From Neocallimastix lanati (nom. inval.) (taxonomy: Eukaryota; Neocallimastigomycota; Neocallimastigomycetes; Neocallimastigales; Neocallimastigaceae), in assembly GCA_016946835.1 (NCBI GenBank), contig JACVTC010000101.1, positions 390,001-454,000 on the forward strand: 64,000 bases of DNA, read 5' to 3'. Made by a program: the position numbers and the translations under genes. This document shows, piece after piece, positions 34,061 through 50,616 of the stretch. Position 1 is the first letter of the stretch; every line of letters begins with the position of its first letter. A model generated the notes under the pieces. That model was not told where the DNA came from. It saw nothing but the letters and a program-made list of their open reading frames with translations, and ran no database searches.

Positions 34061-34883
34061 CAATTCTATTATCAATATTTTTAATTAGACAGTTGATTAT
34101 AATTTGTATTTGTTAATATATTTTATATTTTTAATATTATATCTTATCAATATATTTCATTTTATTTTATTAATTTTATAACTATATTATTATCAATATT
34201 AAATTTCCAAAATATTCTTTTAGATTATTAATTAGTATATTAACAGTAATAATATTATATTTTTAGCAATTAATTAATAAATAATAAATAATTTTAATTT
34301 TTACAAATAAAATAATTAAGTTTAAAAAATAAATCCTATTTAAATAATAAAAATGATTATGAAGATTGTTATCTTTATTTTTCATAAAAATACCTTATTA
34401 ATATTTTTATAATAAATGCTTTATTAATGTCTTTATTAATATTTTATTAACTTCCAAAATATACTTTATTAAATACTATATAAAGTCCAATATTAATGAT
34501 TATTTTTAATATCTCTATTCCTTTAATCATATTATCCCCTTTCCATACATTATGCTTTCCTTTCAAAAATAAAATCCTTGCAAATACAGAAATATTTCTT
34601 TTTGTATAATTCAAATAAATTGTTTATAATAGTAAAGATTAATAAATAATAAATGAAATAATAATTGAATACATAAATAAAATATATATTAATAAAAGTT
34701 TCTGTATGTAATTATAAATTTATTTTTAAATTAAAATAATGGAATAGTTAAAACAAACAATAATAGAATAGTTGATAATAAAAATAACAATATTAAGATA
34801 ATAAATGAATAATAAAATGTAATAATTTAAATAATAAATTATATTAATATTAGAATCAAATAATAATTAAATAGAATAATAAA

Positions 34884-34929
<46 letters not shown>

Positions 34930-35820
34930 TTAATAATAAAAAAAGAATTTTAATTACTAAAAATCTATTTTAAAAAGTACTAAGCAGTATTGAAAGTTTA
35001 TTCTAAAACTCTTTTATATATATTAATAAATAACTAATAATAAATAATTAATAATTAAATGATAAATAATTATTACTTTTTAAAAATTAAATAATAATTA
35101 TGTTGATAATTTAAAATCTATTTGAAAATATTATTTTGATATAATTAGTTTAGTAACTAGTTAGTTTAGAAAAATTAAATAGGCTTAACAAATTTTTAAA
35201 TTAAAGAAAAAATATAAATACCTGTAAAATTTTATCTGAAAAATAGTTTATGTGTCATCATCAAAAATAAAAATAAATTAATGTAATGATTATTATTTTA
35301 ATTCTAATTTAAATTTTTATTATATTAAATAAAATTTTAACTCTAAACCAATATAAATTATTATATTTTAATCATAAGTGTTTAATATTATAATCACAAA
35401 ATAATTGTTATGAACCGTAGTATAACGGAATATTTTAAGATTTTCCAAAGGGATCATCTTGTAATTAATGAATATATATATATGTGTATTTATTTGTATA
35501 GATATATATAGGAAGATAAAAAAAATTGAAAAATAAAAAAAAATAAAAAATAAAAGTTTATATTTATATTTATTAAATGACCACTATATATGAAAAAAGA
35601 TTAAAAAAAATTAAAATATTAAATAGTATATAAAAATTAAAAAATGAAAATAGAAAAATTTTATAAGATAATTAAATAAAAAATTGTAAAATAAAAAATT
35701 AAAAATCATAAAAATATTATTTATTATTATTTAAGAATGAAATATTTATATATATATATATATATTTGATTAATTATAATATGTATTTCGATTAAGTTTC
35801 AAATAACTAAAAAAAAATTT

Positions 35821-35854
<34 letters not shown>

Positions 35855-36800
35855 TACCCATCTAAAATGAAACTATTTATAAAAAAATATTAAATAAATT
35901 ATGAACCAATTGTAAGATTTTTTTTTACTTTTTTAAATAAAAAAAAAATATTAAAGTTTTAAAAATTATCATTAAAAAAAATAAAAAAAATAAAATAAAA
36001 AAAAAGAGAGTAAAAATTATTATTAAGTTAACTAAAAAAAAAAAAATTTATAATTGATAAAATTTTTATTAATATATAATAATGTTAATTTTATTAATTA
36101 AATCTTTTTAATTAAATAATCTTAAAAAAATTTTATAATGAATAAAATAACAAATTCTTTTTTTTTTTTTTTTTATATATTTTACTATTAATAATAATAA
36201 TAATAATACAAGTATTTTTTTTTTTTATATATAAATATACTTGGAGACATTAATAAGTGTAATATTTTTATAATGATTGTTAAAATTACAGTTTATTAAA
36301 AATTAATATTTATATTTAGGAATAATAATTAATTGTCTATATATTATACTGATTATAACTACTTTTTTTAAAAAAAAAAGAAACATAAAATAATAATAAA
36401 TAACTTTGATAAATAATATTTTCATTTTATTTTATTTTTGATATATATATACTTTTATTAAAAATATATCAAGATTATATAAATTATATAAATATTTTTA
36501 ATTATACAATTATACATATATATAAATTAAGAAAAGTTAATATTACTATTTCTTTTATTTTTATTTTATTTTATTTTATTTTATTTTATTTTATTTTATT
36601 TTATTTTATTTTATTTTATTTTTTTTTTATTTTTTTTGTTTTTTTGTTTTAATTTGCTTTTTTTAGTTTTATTTTTCATTTAAAAAAGTAAATAATTTAT
36701 ATTTCATAAAAAGAATAAATTGAAAATTATTAGATAGCATTTTTCACAAATAATTCCTTATATAAAATTTTTATTTAATAATTGTCTAATAAAAGAAATT
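34061..36800. other. Gene-free A/T-rich region upstream of the CCDC81-like gene
   Basis: Holds an AAT tract at about 34885-34926, poly-A at 35828-35853 and a (TTTTA)n tract at about 36560-36622. No coding sequence or RNA gene was recognised. Confidence 0.65.
36556..36622. repeat. (TTTTA)n pentanucleotide microsatellite
   Basis: About 12 copies of ATTTT in tandem, about 180 bp upstream of the CCDC81-like start codon. Confidence 0.9.
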
Positions 36801-37344
36801 ATGTATGAAGCAAGACTTCAAGATTTATTAAGAGTTTCTGAAGCTCTTCCAAAAAATAAAAGATTCTCAAGACATTCAACAACAAGTAATATTATATTTT
36901 ATATATATTATTTTATATATAAATATATACATATTTATTATATTTATAGGATGAGATAATATTTCATTATTATTTAAACACTATAGTATATTAACATTCA
37001 TAAATTTAAAATATGATTTTATTACTATTATTATTACTTGAGAATTTCTAAATAATCATTTGGAATATTTATTAACATATTTATTCTTTTTATATATATA
37101 AATATATATAGAATTATTGGAATTATGGAATAAAATAGCTAGTTATACGGAAGAACTTTTATTAAATAAAAAGGTAACTAACACTATTATTAAAAAATAC
37201 ATAAATTAAAGCAAATTCTAAATATAATATTTAACTTTTTATTACTATTATATTATATTTATGAAATACATAAAATATTAAATAATAATTATATCAATAA
37301 CAAACTAATAAATAAATAACAAAAATATAATAATAATAAAAATG

Positions 37345-37378
<34 letters not shown>

Positions 37379-37797
37379 GGCACCTGAATTTCCAGGTATT
37401 GGTATATTTTATGTTAAAAGAAATTATGCTGCATCACCAGAAGAATTTTCACCACACTTTTTCCCTACATCAAAATTCTTCAATGGATATAATCATTATT
37501 ATTACCCAAATAGTGTCAAAGCTTCTGTTCCAAATAAAGTTCCATTGAATTATTCAATAATAGCATCAAGAATGGGTTGGACAAGACCTGATGTTGAAAT
37601 GGGAATAAGAGATCTTATGACTTGCATTAAAATATCGGTTGAATCGGGTACGACACTAAATTTGGCCATGGGTACTATGGGAACATTAAGAATAACCAGT
37701 ACTAAAGTTGATATGAGGTTAATATATATATATAAGTATAAAAATATTAATTAAAAGGAAAATTGAAAGAAATAAAAACCAAAAAAAAGGAAGAAAG

Positions 37798-37842
<45 letters not shown>

Positions 37843-38042
37843 CTTTTTTTACTCATTTAAACAATAATATATATTATATATTTATATATTTATATATTTA
37901 TAGTAAAATTATTATTACTAAATTATATATATATAATTATTATTCAAAATTTTTATATACCATATATAGATTTTCACCAAAAATAAAAAACACTTTATTA
38001 AAGAAATATCGTCTTCCTAATTTTGGAATACATGCTTACTAA
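36801..38042 (+). CDS. CCDC81-family protein with two HU-like domains, four exons
   Basis: About 185 residues. Exons 36801-36885, 37112-37173, 37380-37717 and 37970-38042 have matching phases. The first half (LLELWNKIASYTEELLLNKK then PEFPGIGIFYVKR) matches the start of the eukaryotic HU fold seen in CCDC81: W-x-x-I/V-S-x-Y-x-x-x-x-L, then IPGLGTF. The second half (PLNYSIIASRMGWTRPDVEM ... LNLAMGTMGTLRI) matches the second HU domain. CCDC81 family members are associated with centrosomes, basal bodies and cilia in animals, which would fit a fungus with flagellated zoospores. Animal proteins are around 650 residues with a coiled-coil tail; this one ends soon after the second domain. Start choice is the first Met giving a continuous frame. 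The function here is inferred. Confidence 0.75.
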
Positions 38043-38631
38043 AAAGAAAAAAAAAAAAAAAACTTAGTAAGATAAAATGCTCTATATATATTTAATATAT
38101 TCAATAATTGATCCATTATTAATAAATGTAATTAAATTTTATATTTAATTAGTATAATTTTGTAAATAATTAATTTCTTAGAAAAAATATTTATTAACAA
38201 AAAAATTTTTATATTTATTTTCATTATAAAATTTATATCAAAAGCATCTTTTATAAACGAAAACAATTCAATAATTAAATTTTAAATTAGAATTAAAAAT
38301 TAATAGTATTAAATATTTTTTATTTGAAAAGAAATAATATATATAAATATATATATATTGTTATTGAATTCATTTATTTAGTACAACATTTGATTATTTA
38401 TTACTATCTTTTAAATATATATTTCAATTTTTTTATTTTTTTTTTTTTTTTTTTTTATTTATTTATTAACTCTGAATTATTAATATAAAATTTATAAATT
38501 TTATATATTATATATAAATTTTATGTTATATATAAGTTCTATATATATAAATCAAAATAAGTTTTATTATAGTTATTTTTATAAATTATTTTAAAATAAT
38601 TATAAAAAATGATTAAACAATAACCATTTTA

Positions 38632-38669
<38 letters not shown>

Positions 38670-39044
38670 AAATTTTTGTTTTTGCTTTATTAATCTTTAA
38701 AAAAATTTTTTATTGATATTTTTATATTTTTTTTAAATATAGAAAACAATAATAATAAAAAATTTTTTCTCAATAACTAATTATAATACATAAAAATATA
38801 ATAAAATTCTATATTTTATAAATAAATTAATTTCAAAGAATATTTAAAATAATAAAATAATATTTATATATATATATATATACTTTAGAATATAATAAAT
38901 TTAGGTCAAGATTTTAATCATTAATAGTAATATTATTATATATTTTTAGTTTTATATATGGTTATTTTATTTTTTATTTTTATTTTTTTATTTTGGTTAA
39001 TAATCATTTTTTGGGGGGGAGGGTTTGTGTTTTTTTTTTTTTTT
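38043..39044. other. Convergent intergenic region
   Basis: A/T-rich spacer between the CCDC81-like gene and the LRR-like gene, with (AT)n tracts near 38631-38654. It contains an isolated G-rich tract, GGGGGGGGAGGG, near 39013, which is striking in this base composition. No gene was seen. Confidence 0.65.
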
Positions 39045-42724
<3,680 letters not shown>

Positions 42725-43585
42725 TTTTAAAAATCGGTTTCAAAATAGTTTAATAATTTGATATATTTAATTTTCGAAATACTTTTTTAGTTCTTTCCCT
42801 CTCAATATATATTATATATATATAAATAGACAGATTTGAAATATTTCTTTATTTCATTAATTAAATTAATTTCAATAATTTTTTTTTTTATTATTATTTA
42901 TTCCAAAAATATTTATACAATTATCAAATATGTATATTAAATTTATGTTAAAAAAATATACAAATTTAATAATATATATATATCAAAATGTTTATTTTAT
43001 ACGATTTTTATTTCATTGAATAAAAAAAAAAAAAAAAAAAAACTAATTGATTATTACTTTTTCGCAATTCCAATTTTTAATAATTAATGTTCAATTTTAA
43101 TATATTATTTTTACTTATCATTAGTTCGATTTAAAAAAAAAATACATGTAATTTCATTTTATAAGCGAGGTAGTTGAATTATTTAAATAAAAAAAAAAAA
43201 AAATAACAATGAAAGAAAAAGAGAAATAATTAAAATGTGGAATTTTTTTTTTAAAGGTTGTTTTTTAATTATTTAAAATTTATTATAATTGTATTTGATA
43301 AATACAAATATTATAAATAATTACAATAATTTTTTAAAAGTAATGTTAAAAAAAAAGATAGTATATTATTTAAAAAATAAATCTGTAGTTAATATATGAA
43401 TTTAAATTAACTACTAATATATTTTCTGTTTTTTTTAAAAAAAAAAAAAATAATAAAATAAAATATAAATAAAATAAAAAATAAATAAAATAAAAAAATA
43501 AATAAATAAATAATATTATAAAATGTAACTATAATAAATAAATATAATAAATAATTTTTAATTATATAATTTAATATATTCATAA
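42725..43585. other. A/T-rich 5' flank of the LRR-like gene
   Basis: Poly-A runs at 43022-43041 and 43188-43203, and short AATAAA tracts. No gene was seen. Confidence 0.6.
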
Positions 43586-43587
43586 AT

Positions 43588-43901
<314 letters not shown>

Positions 43902-44239
43902 ATTAAAAATTTTAAATATTTTAAAAATTATTTCTTATTTTATCCTTTTCTATTTATTAATAAATAATAATAATAATATCTTAATTACTAATGTTAATAT
44001 CATTTCTAATGATTTTTAGATTATCATTAAATAATTCTCCACTCATTGCATTAAATTTAAATATAATTAAATATATAAGAATTGTAATGGGATGATAATA
44101 CATGTATTTAATATATTCAATTTATAATATATTACCTTTAATTATAAAATCAAATTTTATCATTTATAATATAAAATTTATATTTAATAAAGTTATGGAA
44201 AAAAATTAATATTGATATATTAAAAACTATTTATTAATT

Positions 44240-44617
<378 letters not shown>

Positions 44618-44999
44618 TTATTATTGTTTGAATATGTGAAATATATAAATTATGTGTAAAATGTATTTGAATGTAATGTAATAAGCCACAATGTATTAAA
44701 ATATAAGTATCTAATTTAAAGTATGAGTAACTCTTTATCATAAAATATATTAATAAAATTGAAATAATTATAAACCATAAATTCAAAATATCTCTGTAAA
44801 ATGAACTATTGTTAGTGATAGAGATATTTTTATATTAATTATTTGTTGATTAAAAAAAAATAAATAAAAAAATTGAATAAAATAAAATATATATATATAT
44901 TTTTTATACTATTGTTACTATTACTATATATATTCTTTCAATTACTTCTACTATTACTATTTATCTTTTTATTTATCTTTTTTTTTTTCAAAAAAAAAA

Positions 45000-45905
45000 T
45001 AATTCTTTATGCATTCATATTGAAATTTAATGAAGGTTGTCATAATTTAAATCAAAAATATGTTGTTTACAAGAGTTTTTTTAAGATTGGTACCCATAAA
45101 TTAGAAATAAACTTCACAAATGATTCATCTATTTGGTACATAAGTATTCTGGAAAATTATTATTAAACAAAAGTACAGCATATATTTGTGCTTCTGTAAA
45201 ATATTTATCATGGAGTTCAGTATTACCATCAATAAAAGATTTCATATTAATAGAAGGAATGTTTAATATTAGTAAAGATTCTCCTTTATTTATTTCTATT
45301 GCAAATGACTTTGCTGTTTTTTTTATCTTTATTTTCAAGGTAGACCTTAGGTTTTTTTTTTTTTTTTTTTTTCTTTTTATAATTAATTGTACTGGTTTAG
45401 ATTGTTGGATTTATATATGCAGTATTACCCAAGTCATCTTGTTGATTTATATTAATTCCATAATTAAGTAAGGTTTCTTAGATATTTAATTGAAAATATT
45501 AAGATTATTAACAAGCATATATATGTGAAAGAATTATTAGAAAATGATCCTAAGTAATATATTTTGATTAACGGAATCACTGTTATAGTATTTAAACAAT
45601 GGGTTTTTTTCAAAGAATATTTAAAAGTTTTGAATATCCAAAATTTAAAACAGAGAAGTTGTATTTTCCCTAAGTTTATTCTTTTCAGAAAGGTCTAATT
45701 GTCATAAATGTTTAGCATATAAATTAGCACTATTCAATTCTTTCATTCCTAAAATAACCATAAATGCTGTATTTTCATCATTATCTACTGAGTTATTAAA
45801 ATTTACTTGATAACTAACTAATACATAGATAGCTTTAATAAACAATTTATATGATACAGATATACGGTCACATTTTGGCCCATAAAAAGCAACATTCATT
45901 TATTT
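45000..45905 (-). pseudogene. Probable ankyrin-repeat pseudogene
   Basis: On the minus strand two separated frames read like decayed ankyrin repeats. One is near 45899-45702 (VDNDENTAFMVILGMKELNSANLYAKH, resembling DxxGxTALMxAxxxGNLNIxKxLxxH). The other is near 45338-45129 (GESLLILNIPSIN ... DGNTELHDKYFTEAQIYAVLLFNNN, resembling DGNTxLHxAxxxxxxxIVxxLLxNN). Stops and A/T insertions separate them, and no promoter-proximal start is visible. The left part (45000-45130) is higher in complexity than the surroundings but has no clear frame. Ankyrin proteins are common in fungal genomes; identity below family level cannot be given. Confidence 0.5.
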
Positions 45906-46737
45906 ATTATTCATTATTTATTATTTATTATTTATTATTTATTATTTATTATTTATTATTTATTATTTATTATTTATTATTTATTATTTATTATTTATTA
46001 TTTATTATTTATTATTTATTATTTATTATTTATTATTTATTATTTATTATTTATTATTTATTATTTATTATTTATTATTTATTATTTATTATTTATTATT
46101 TATTATTTATCATTTATTATTTATTATTTATTATTTAATATTTATTATTTATTATTTATTATTTATTATTTATTATTTATTATTTATTATTTATTATTTA
46201 TTATTTATTATTTATTATTTATTATTTATTATTTATTATTTATTATTTATTATTTATTATTTATTATTTATTATTTATTATTTATTATTTATTATTTATT
46301 ATTTATTATTTATTATTTATTATTTATTATTTATTATTTATTATTTATTATTTATTATTTATTATTTATTATTTATTATTTATTATTTATTATTTATTAT
46401 TTATTATTTATTATTATTTATTATTTATTATTTATTATTTATTATTTATTATTTATTATTTATTATTTATTATTTATTATTAATTATTTATTATTTATTA
46501 TTTATTATTTATTATTTATTATTTATTATTTTATTATTTATTATTTATTATTTATTATTTATTATTTATTATTTATTATTTATTATTTATTATTTATTAT
46601 TAATTATTTATTATTTATTATTTATTATTTATTATTTATTATTTATTATTTTATTATTTATTATTTATTATTTATTATTTATTATTTATTATTTATTATT
46701 TATTATTATTTATTATTTATTATTTATTATTTATTAA
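45905..46737. repeat. (TTTATTA)n heptanucleotide minisatellite, about 830 bp
   Basis: Nearly perfect array of a 7-bp unit. Interruptions fall at regular places: a TTAATATT near 46136, an extra TTATTATT near 46412, and a TAATTATT/TTTTATT pair that recurs about 125 bp apart (near 46480/46530 and again near 46600/46650). The duplicated pair of interruptions indicates that a block of about 125 bp was itself copied. The array abuts the inverted repeat at 46777. Confidence 0.95.
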
Positions 46738-46776
46738 TGTTATTATTAATTATTAATTATAATATAAAATTATTAT

Positions 46777-46921
46777 TTATTTTTTAATTCTAAAATAAAA
46801 TTAAAGTTATATATCATAATTATTATTAAATAATTAATAGTATAAATAATAAATAATAAATATTAATTATTTAATAATAATTATGATATAACTTTAATTT
46901 TATTTTATAATTAAAAAATAA
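46777..46921. repeat. Near-perfect long inverted repeat, about 62-bp arms, 21-bp loop
   Basis: Left arm 46777-46839 and right arm 46861-46921 are reverse complements apart from one substitution and one 2-bp indel. The loop (46840-46860) is ATAAT-rich. Such length and fidelity exceed what chance A/T richness gives. It could be a foldback or MITE-like element, or a replication-mediated palindrome at the edge of the heptamer array. No target-site duplication or coding potential was found. Confidence 0.85.
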
Positions 46922-49140
46922 CTTTTTTATGGATACTAATAAATAATATTCATGGTATAAATAGAATATAAATATATACTACATACTATATATTATTATT
47001 TAGAAAAAAAATAATTACCTACTAATAACATAAAAGTAAAAAATTATAAAAAAAATTTATTTAAATTTATATTAGTTAATGATTATAAAATATATATTAC
47101 ATTTTTTATTATATCAATTTTAAAAATATACCATAAACAAAATTTTAAATTTATTAATATATAAATTTCTAATTATACATTTTTAGTTTTAATATAAAAC
47201 TATATTAAAATACAATAAATAATTAATAAAAAATTTTATGTTTAATATAAATATTAATAATAAAAAGATAATATATAAAATAATGTTTTTTTATTTGAAA
47301 TATTGGATAAAAAATTAATAGAAATGTTAAGAGAAATATAATTAATAGAAAACATATAATATAGTATATTCCTAAATCAAGAGTATTTAAAAAAATATAA
47401 AAATAAAGAAAAAAAAAATTTTTTTTTTCAAAAAAATAATAAAAACAATTAAACCTACCATAATAGTTTAATATTTTTTTTTATTTCCAACTTAAGTATT
47501 ATTGTTTAATATATAATAAAAATATTATTGAAGATATTGAAGATTTTCCTAAAAATAATTTTTTTTATTTGATTTATTTTATCTTAAAATTATTTAAACT
47601 GTTATTTATATACATACATATTAAAAAAAATTACTACCAAACGTAATATAAAAATTATTATCAAAAAATATAGAAAACTAATGTTTTCAATTAAAATATT
47701 AAAATATGAATGAAAATATTAAAAAATTTAATTAATCTTTAATTAATATTTTATCATACTACAATTATCTTTATTATGACTGAGATCTTTTTTTTTTTTT
47801 TTTTTTCAAAATAAAAACAAAAATAAAAATTAATTATATTATTATTTTTAATTTAATCTTTAATTTAATCCACATAAATTTATATTAATATTAAATAAAG
47901 TTTATTATTTTTCCGATAATAGAAAATGTTGACAATATAAAAGTTTTTAATATTAATATAAAATCTCTTTTTTTTTTATAAAAAATTATTATAAAAACAA
48001 AATTATTTAAAAGTCAAAACCTTTTAATATATTGATTTGAAAATTATTAAATTTATAAATTCATTAAAACTTTTTTTCTTTATGTATTGAATTTCTTTAT
48101 TTGATATTCTAACAATACTTTTATAATAATGAAATATTTACTATGGAAATAATTTCTTGTTTTGTTTTAGAAATTGTTATATTTGTTGATATTATAAATA
48201 TTATTAGCTAGAAAGAAAATACATATTTCCATAGCTTTATTTATCAAATAATAAAAATGTTTAAAATATTAACTACATTGTATGGGAAAAATGTATTATA
48301 ATATATTGAAGTAAAAATATATGAAAAATATGTAAAAAAAAATTCATATGTAAAAAAAAATTCAATGTAACATCTTTCTTTAATATTTTTATATAGCATT
48401 AGTAGTAATATATTATATATTAATTTGAAGTAATTCTTTTAAATATGTATAAATTTTATTAAAGTTTTATAATTATATGATAATATTATATTATATTTAA
48501 TATATATAATTTATCATATAACTATAAAACTTTAGAAAAAATAAAATTAATTAAAATTAAATTGTAATAAATAAAACTTTTAAAGTCAATATTAATTAAA
48601 TTTATAAATAAACTTTTTAAAAATTATATATAGTTTTTACTTATTTTAATTCATTTGAATTTTATTTTTATATTAAATAAAATAAGAATTATCGATATTT
48701 TTTTTTTTTTTTTTTTTTTTTGATTTATATATATATATATTTTTTATATAGTGTTTTTTTTTTTTTTTTCGATATTTTGACATTTATAAAAATAAAAATT
48801 TAAAATAGTAATTTATTTTTAAATTTATGTAATTTAAAATTACATAAACAAAGATGTTAATATTCATAATCCATAATTCTATATTTAAAATATGAATATA
48901 TATAAAATTTAATATGTTATTTTTTATGTAAAATACTATTATTAATTATATTATTTATGTTTTTAATTATTATTATATTATTTCTATAATTTACACTAAA
49001 TCTATTTAACATTTATAAGATTAATCTAAATATTTATATAATTATAGTAGCTTTTTTTTTTTTTTTATTATTTATATATTTTGTTATTTTTTTTTTATTT
49101 TTTACTTTTTAATAAAATAATATATTTTATTTTAAAAATT
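46922..49140. other. Gene-free A/T-rich region
   Basis: No coding frame or RNA was recognised. Contains poly-T tracts at about 47788-47806 and 48698-48720 and AT repeats. A partial inverted relationship around TTTTATAATTATATGATAA (near 48465) and TTATCATATAACTATAAAA (near 48511) suggests another small hairpin. Confidence 0.6.
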
Positions 49141-50547
49141 TTATTTTTCTTCTGCATTTGAACTATTTCTTTTGTTTTCTTCAGCTTGCAAATTTGAATT
49201 TCTATTTGATTTTGTTTGAGATTTCGATACTTTCGTTATTGAAAAATGACTTTTTGATTTTCCATAATTACTTTTTCCAAGTGAATTTTGTTCTTCTTCA
49301 TCATATAATACTTTAATATAATTTTCAAAGGTTACTATTAATTCAGAACCAGCCTATTTATTCAATAAATTTTATTTTATTTTATTTTATTTTATTTTAT
49401 TTTTTTTGTTTTATTATATAAAGTAAATAATAATGAGTAATTTTAATATAATAATTTATATGTTATAATTATTTAATTATTATTATTACTATAATTTAAT
49501 TTTTAATTTAATTTTTTTATTAATAAAAGCAAAAAAAAAAAAAAATTAAAATAAAATTAATTTATATATAAATTACCTCAAAAATTTCTTTATAGTTATC
49601 AATTAAAAATTCTATTACTTTATTTGCTTTTTCATGAAGTTCAACTGATGGTTTATCTTTTTTCTTTTCTTCCACTCTAAGAAGATTTGGACTAAATACT
49701 TTTGCTAAATTTGATGATGTCATATCATTAAATTCTGAATAACTTGCTACTGTAGATAAGAAATGTAATAAATAATGTAACATTAATCTATGAGTAAATG
49801 GAAGTAATAAAATTAAATGTGATGATAATTTAATTTTTAAATTTTTATCTTGAATATCTGATTAGATTATATAATCATATATTTAAATAATAAATAGAAA
49901 TATTAGTAATAATATTAATAATTATTATAATTATAATAAAATAATAAAAAAAAAATTTTTTTTTCTTAATAATATAAGTATAAGTATATATAAATTATTT
50001 ATATTTATTAATTTAATTTACCATCAAGTAAGATCCATAATTTATACATTCTGAAAGTAAATAGTGGCTCTATTAATTCTCTAAAGAATGATTTAAATAC
50101 ACTAGCAACAGATGATTCTGTTGGAGATAATTCGAATAAATCCACCGGGCTTTCCTGTTGTAATTTTTTTTTCACTGCTTTAATAGAGTCAATTCTTTCT
50201 TTTTTTAATTTTTCATCTTTAATCATACTTGCAATTTTTAGTTGTCTACTAATATCTTTAAAATCAAATTCACGTTGGAATCTATTTTTTAAATCTTTAA
50301 TATCACCACTCTTACCACTAATTCTGAAAATACCTTGCTTTTTTATACCTTTTGCTTTTATGTATTTTTTACATGCTTTTAAAAATGGTGGTATATCTTG
50401 ATATATATCATATAATATATCTAGATGAGATCCAAAAAGATCAATAGTTGGATAATCGACTTCATTATCTTTTTTTTTTTTTTTTATTTTTTATTTTTTA
50501 ATTTTTTAATTTTTTAATATTATTAATTATTATTATTAATATTATTA

Positions 50548-50616
<69 letters not shown>

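Noticed and set aside
45851..46138. Repetitive protein LFIIYYL... from the heptamer array
   Set aside because: A 7-bp unit is read through in three frames to give a seven-residue period; simple-sequence artefact.
45905..46737. CRISPR array
   Set aside because: The units are contiguous 7-mers with no unique spacers, and the organism is eukaryotic.
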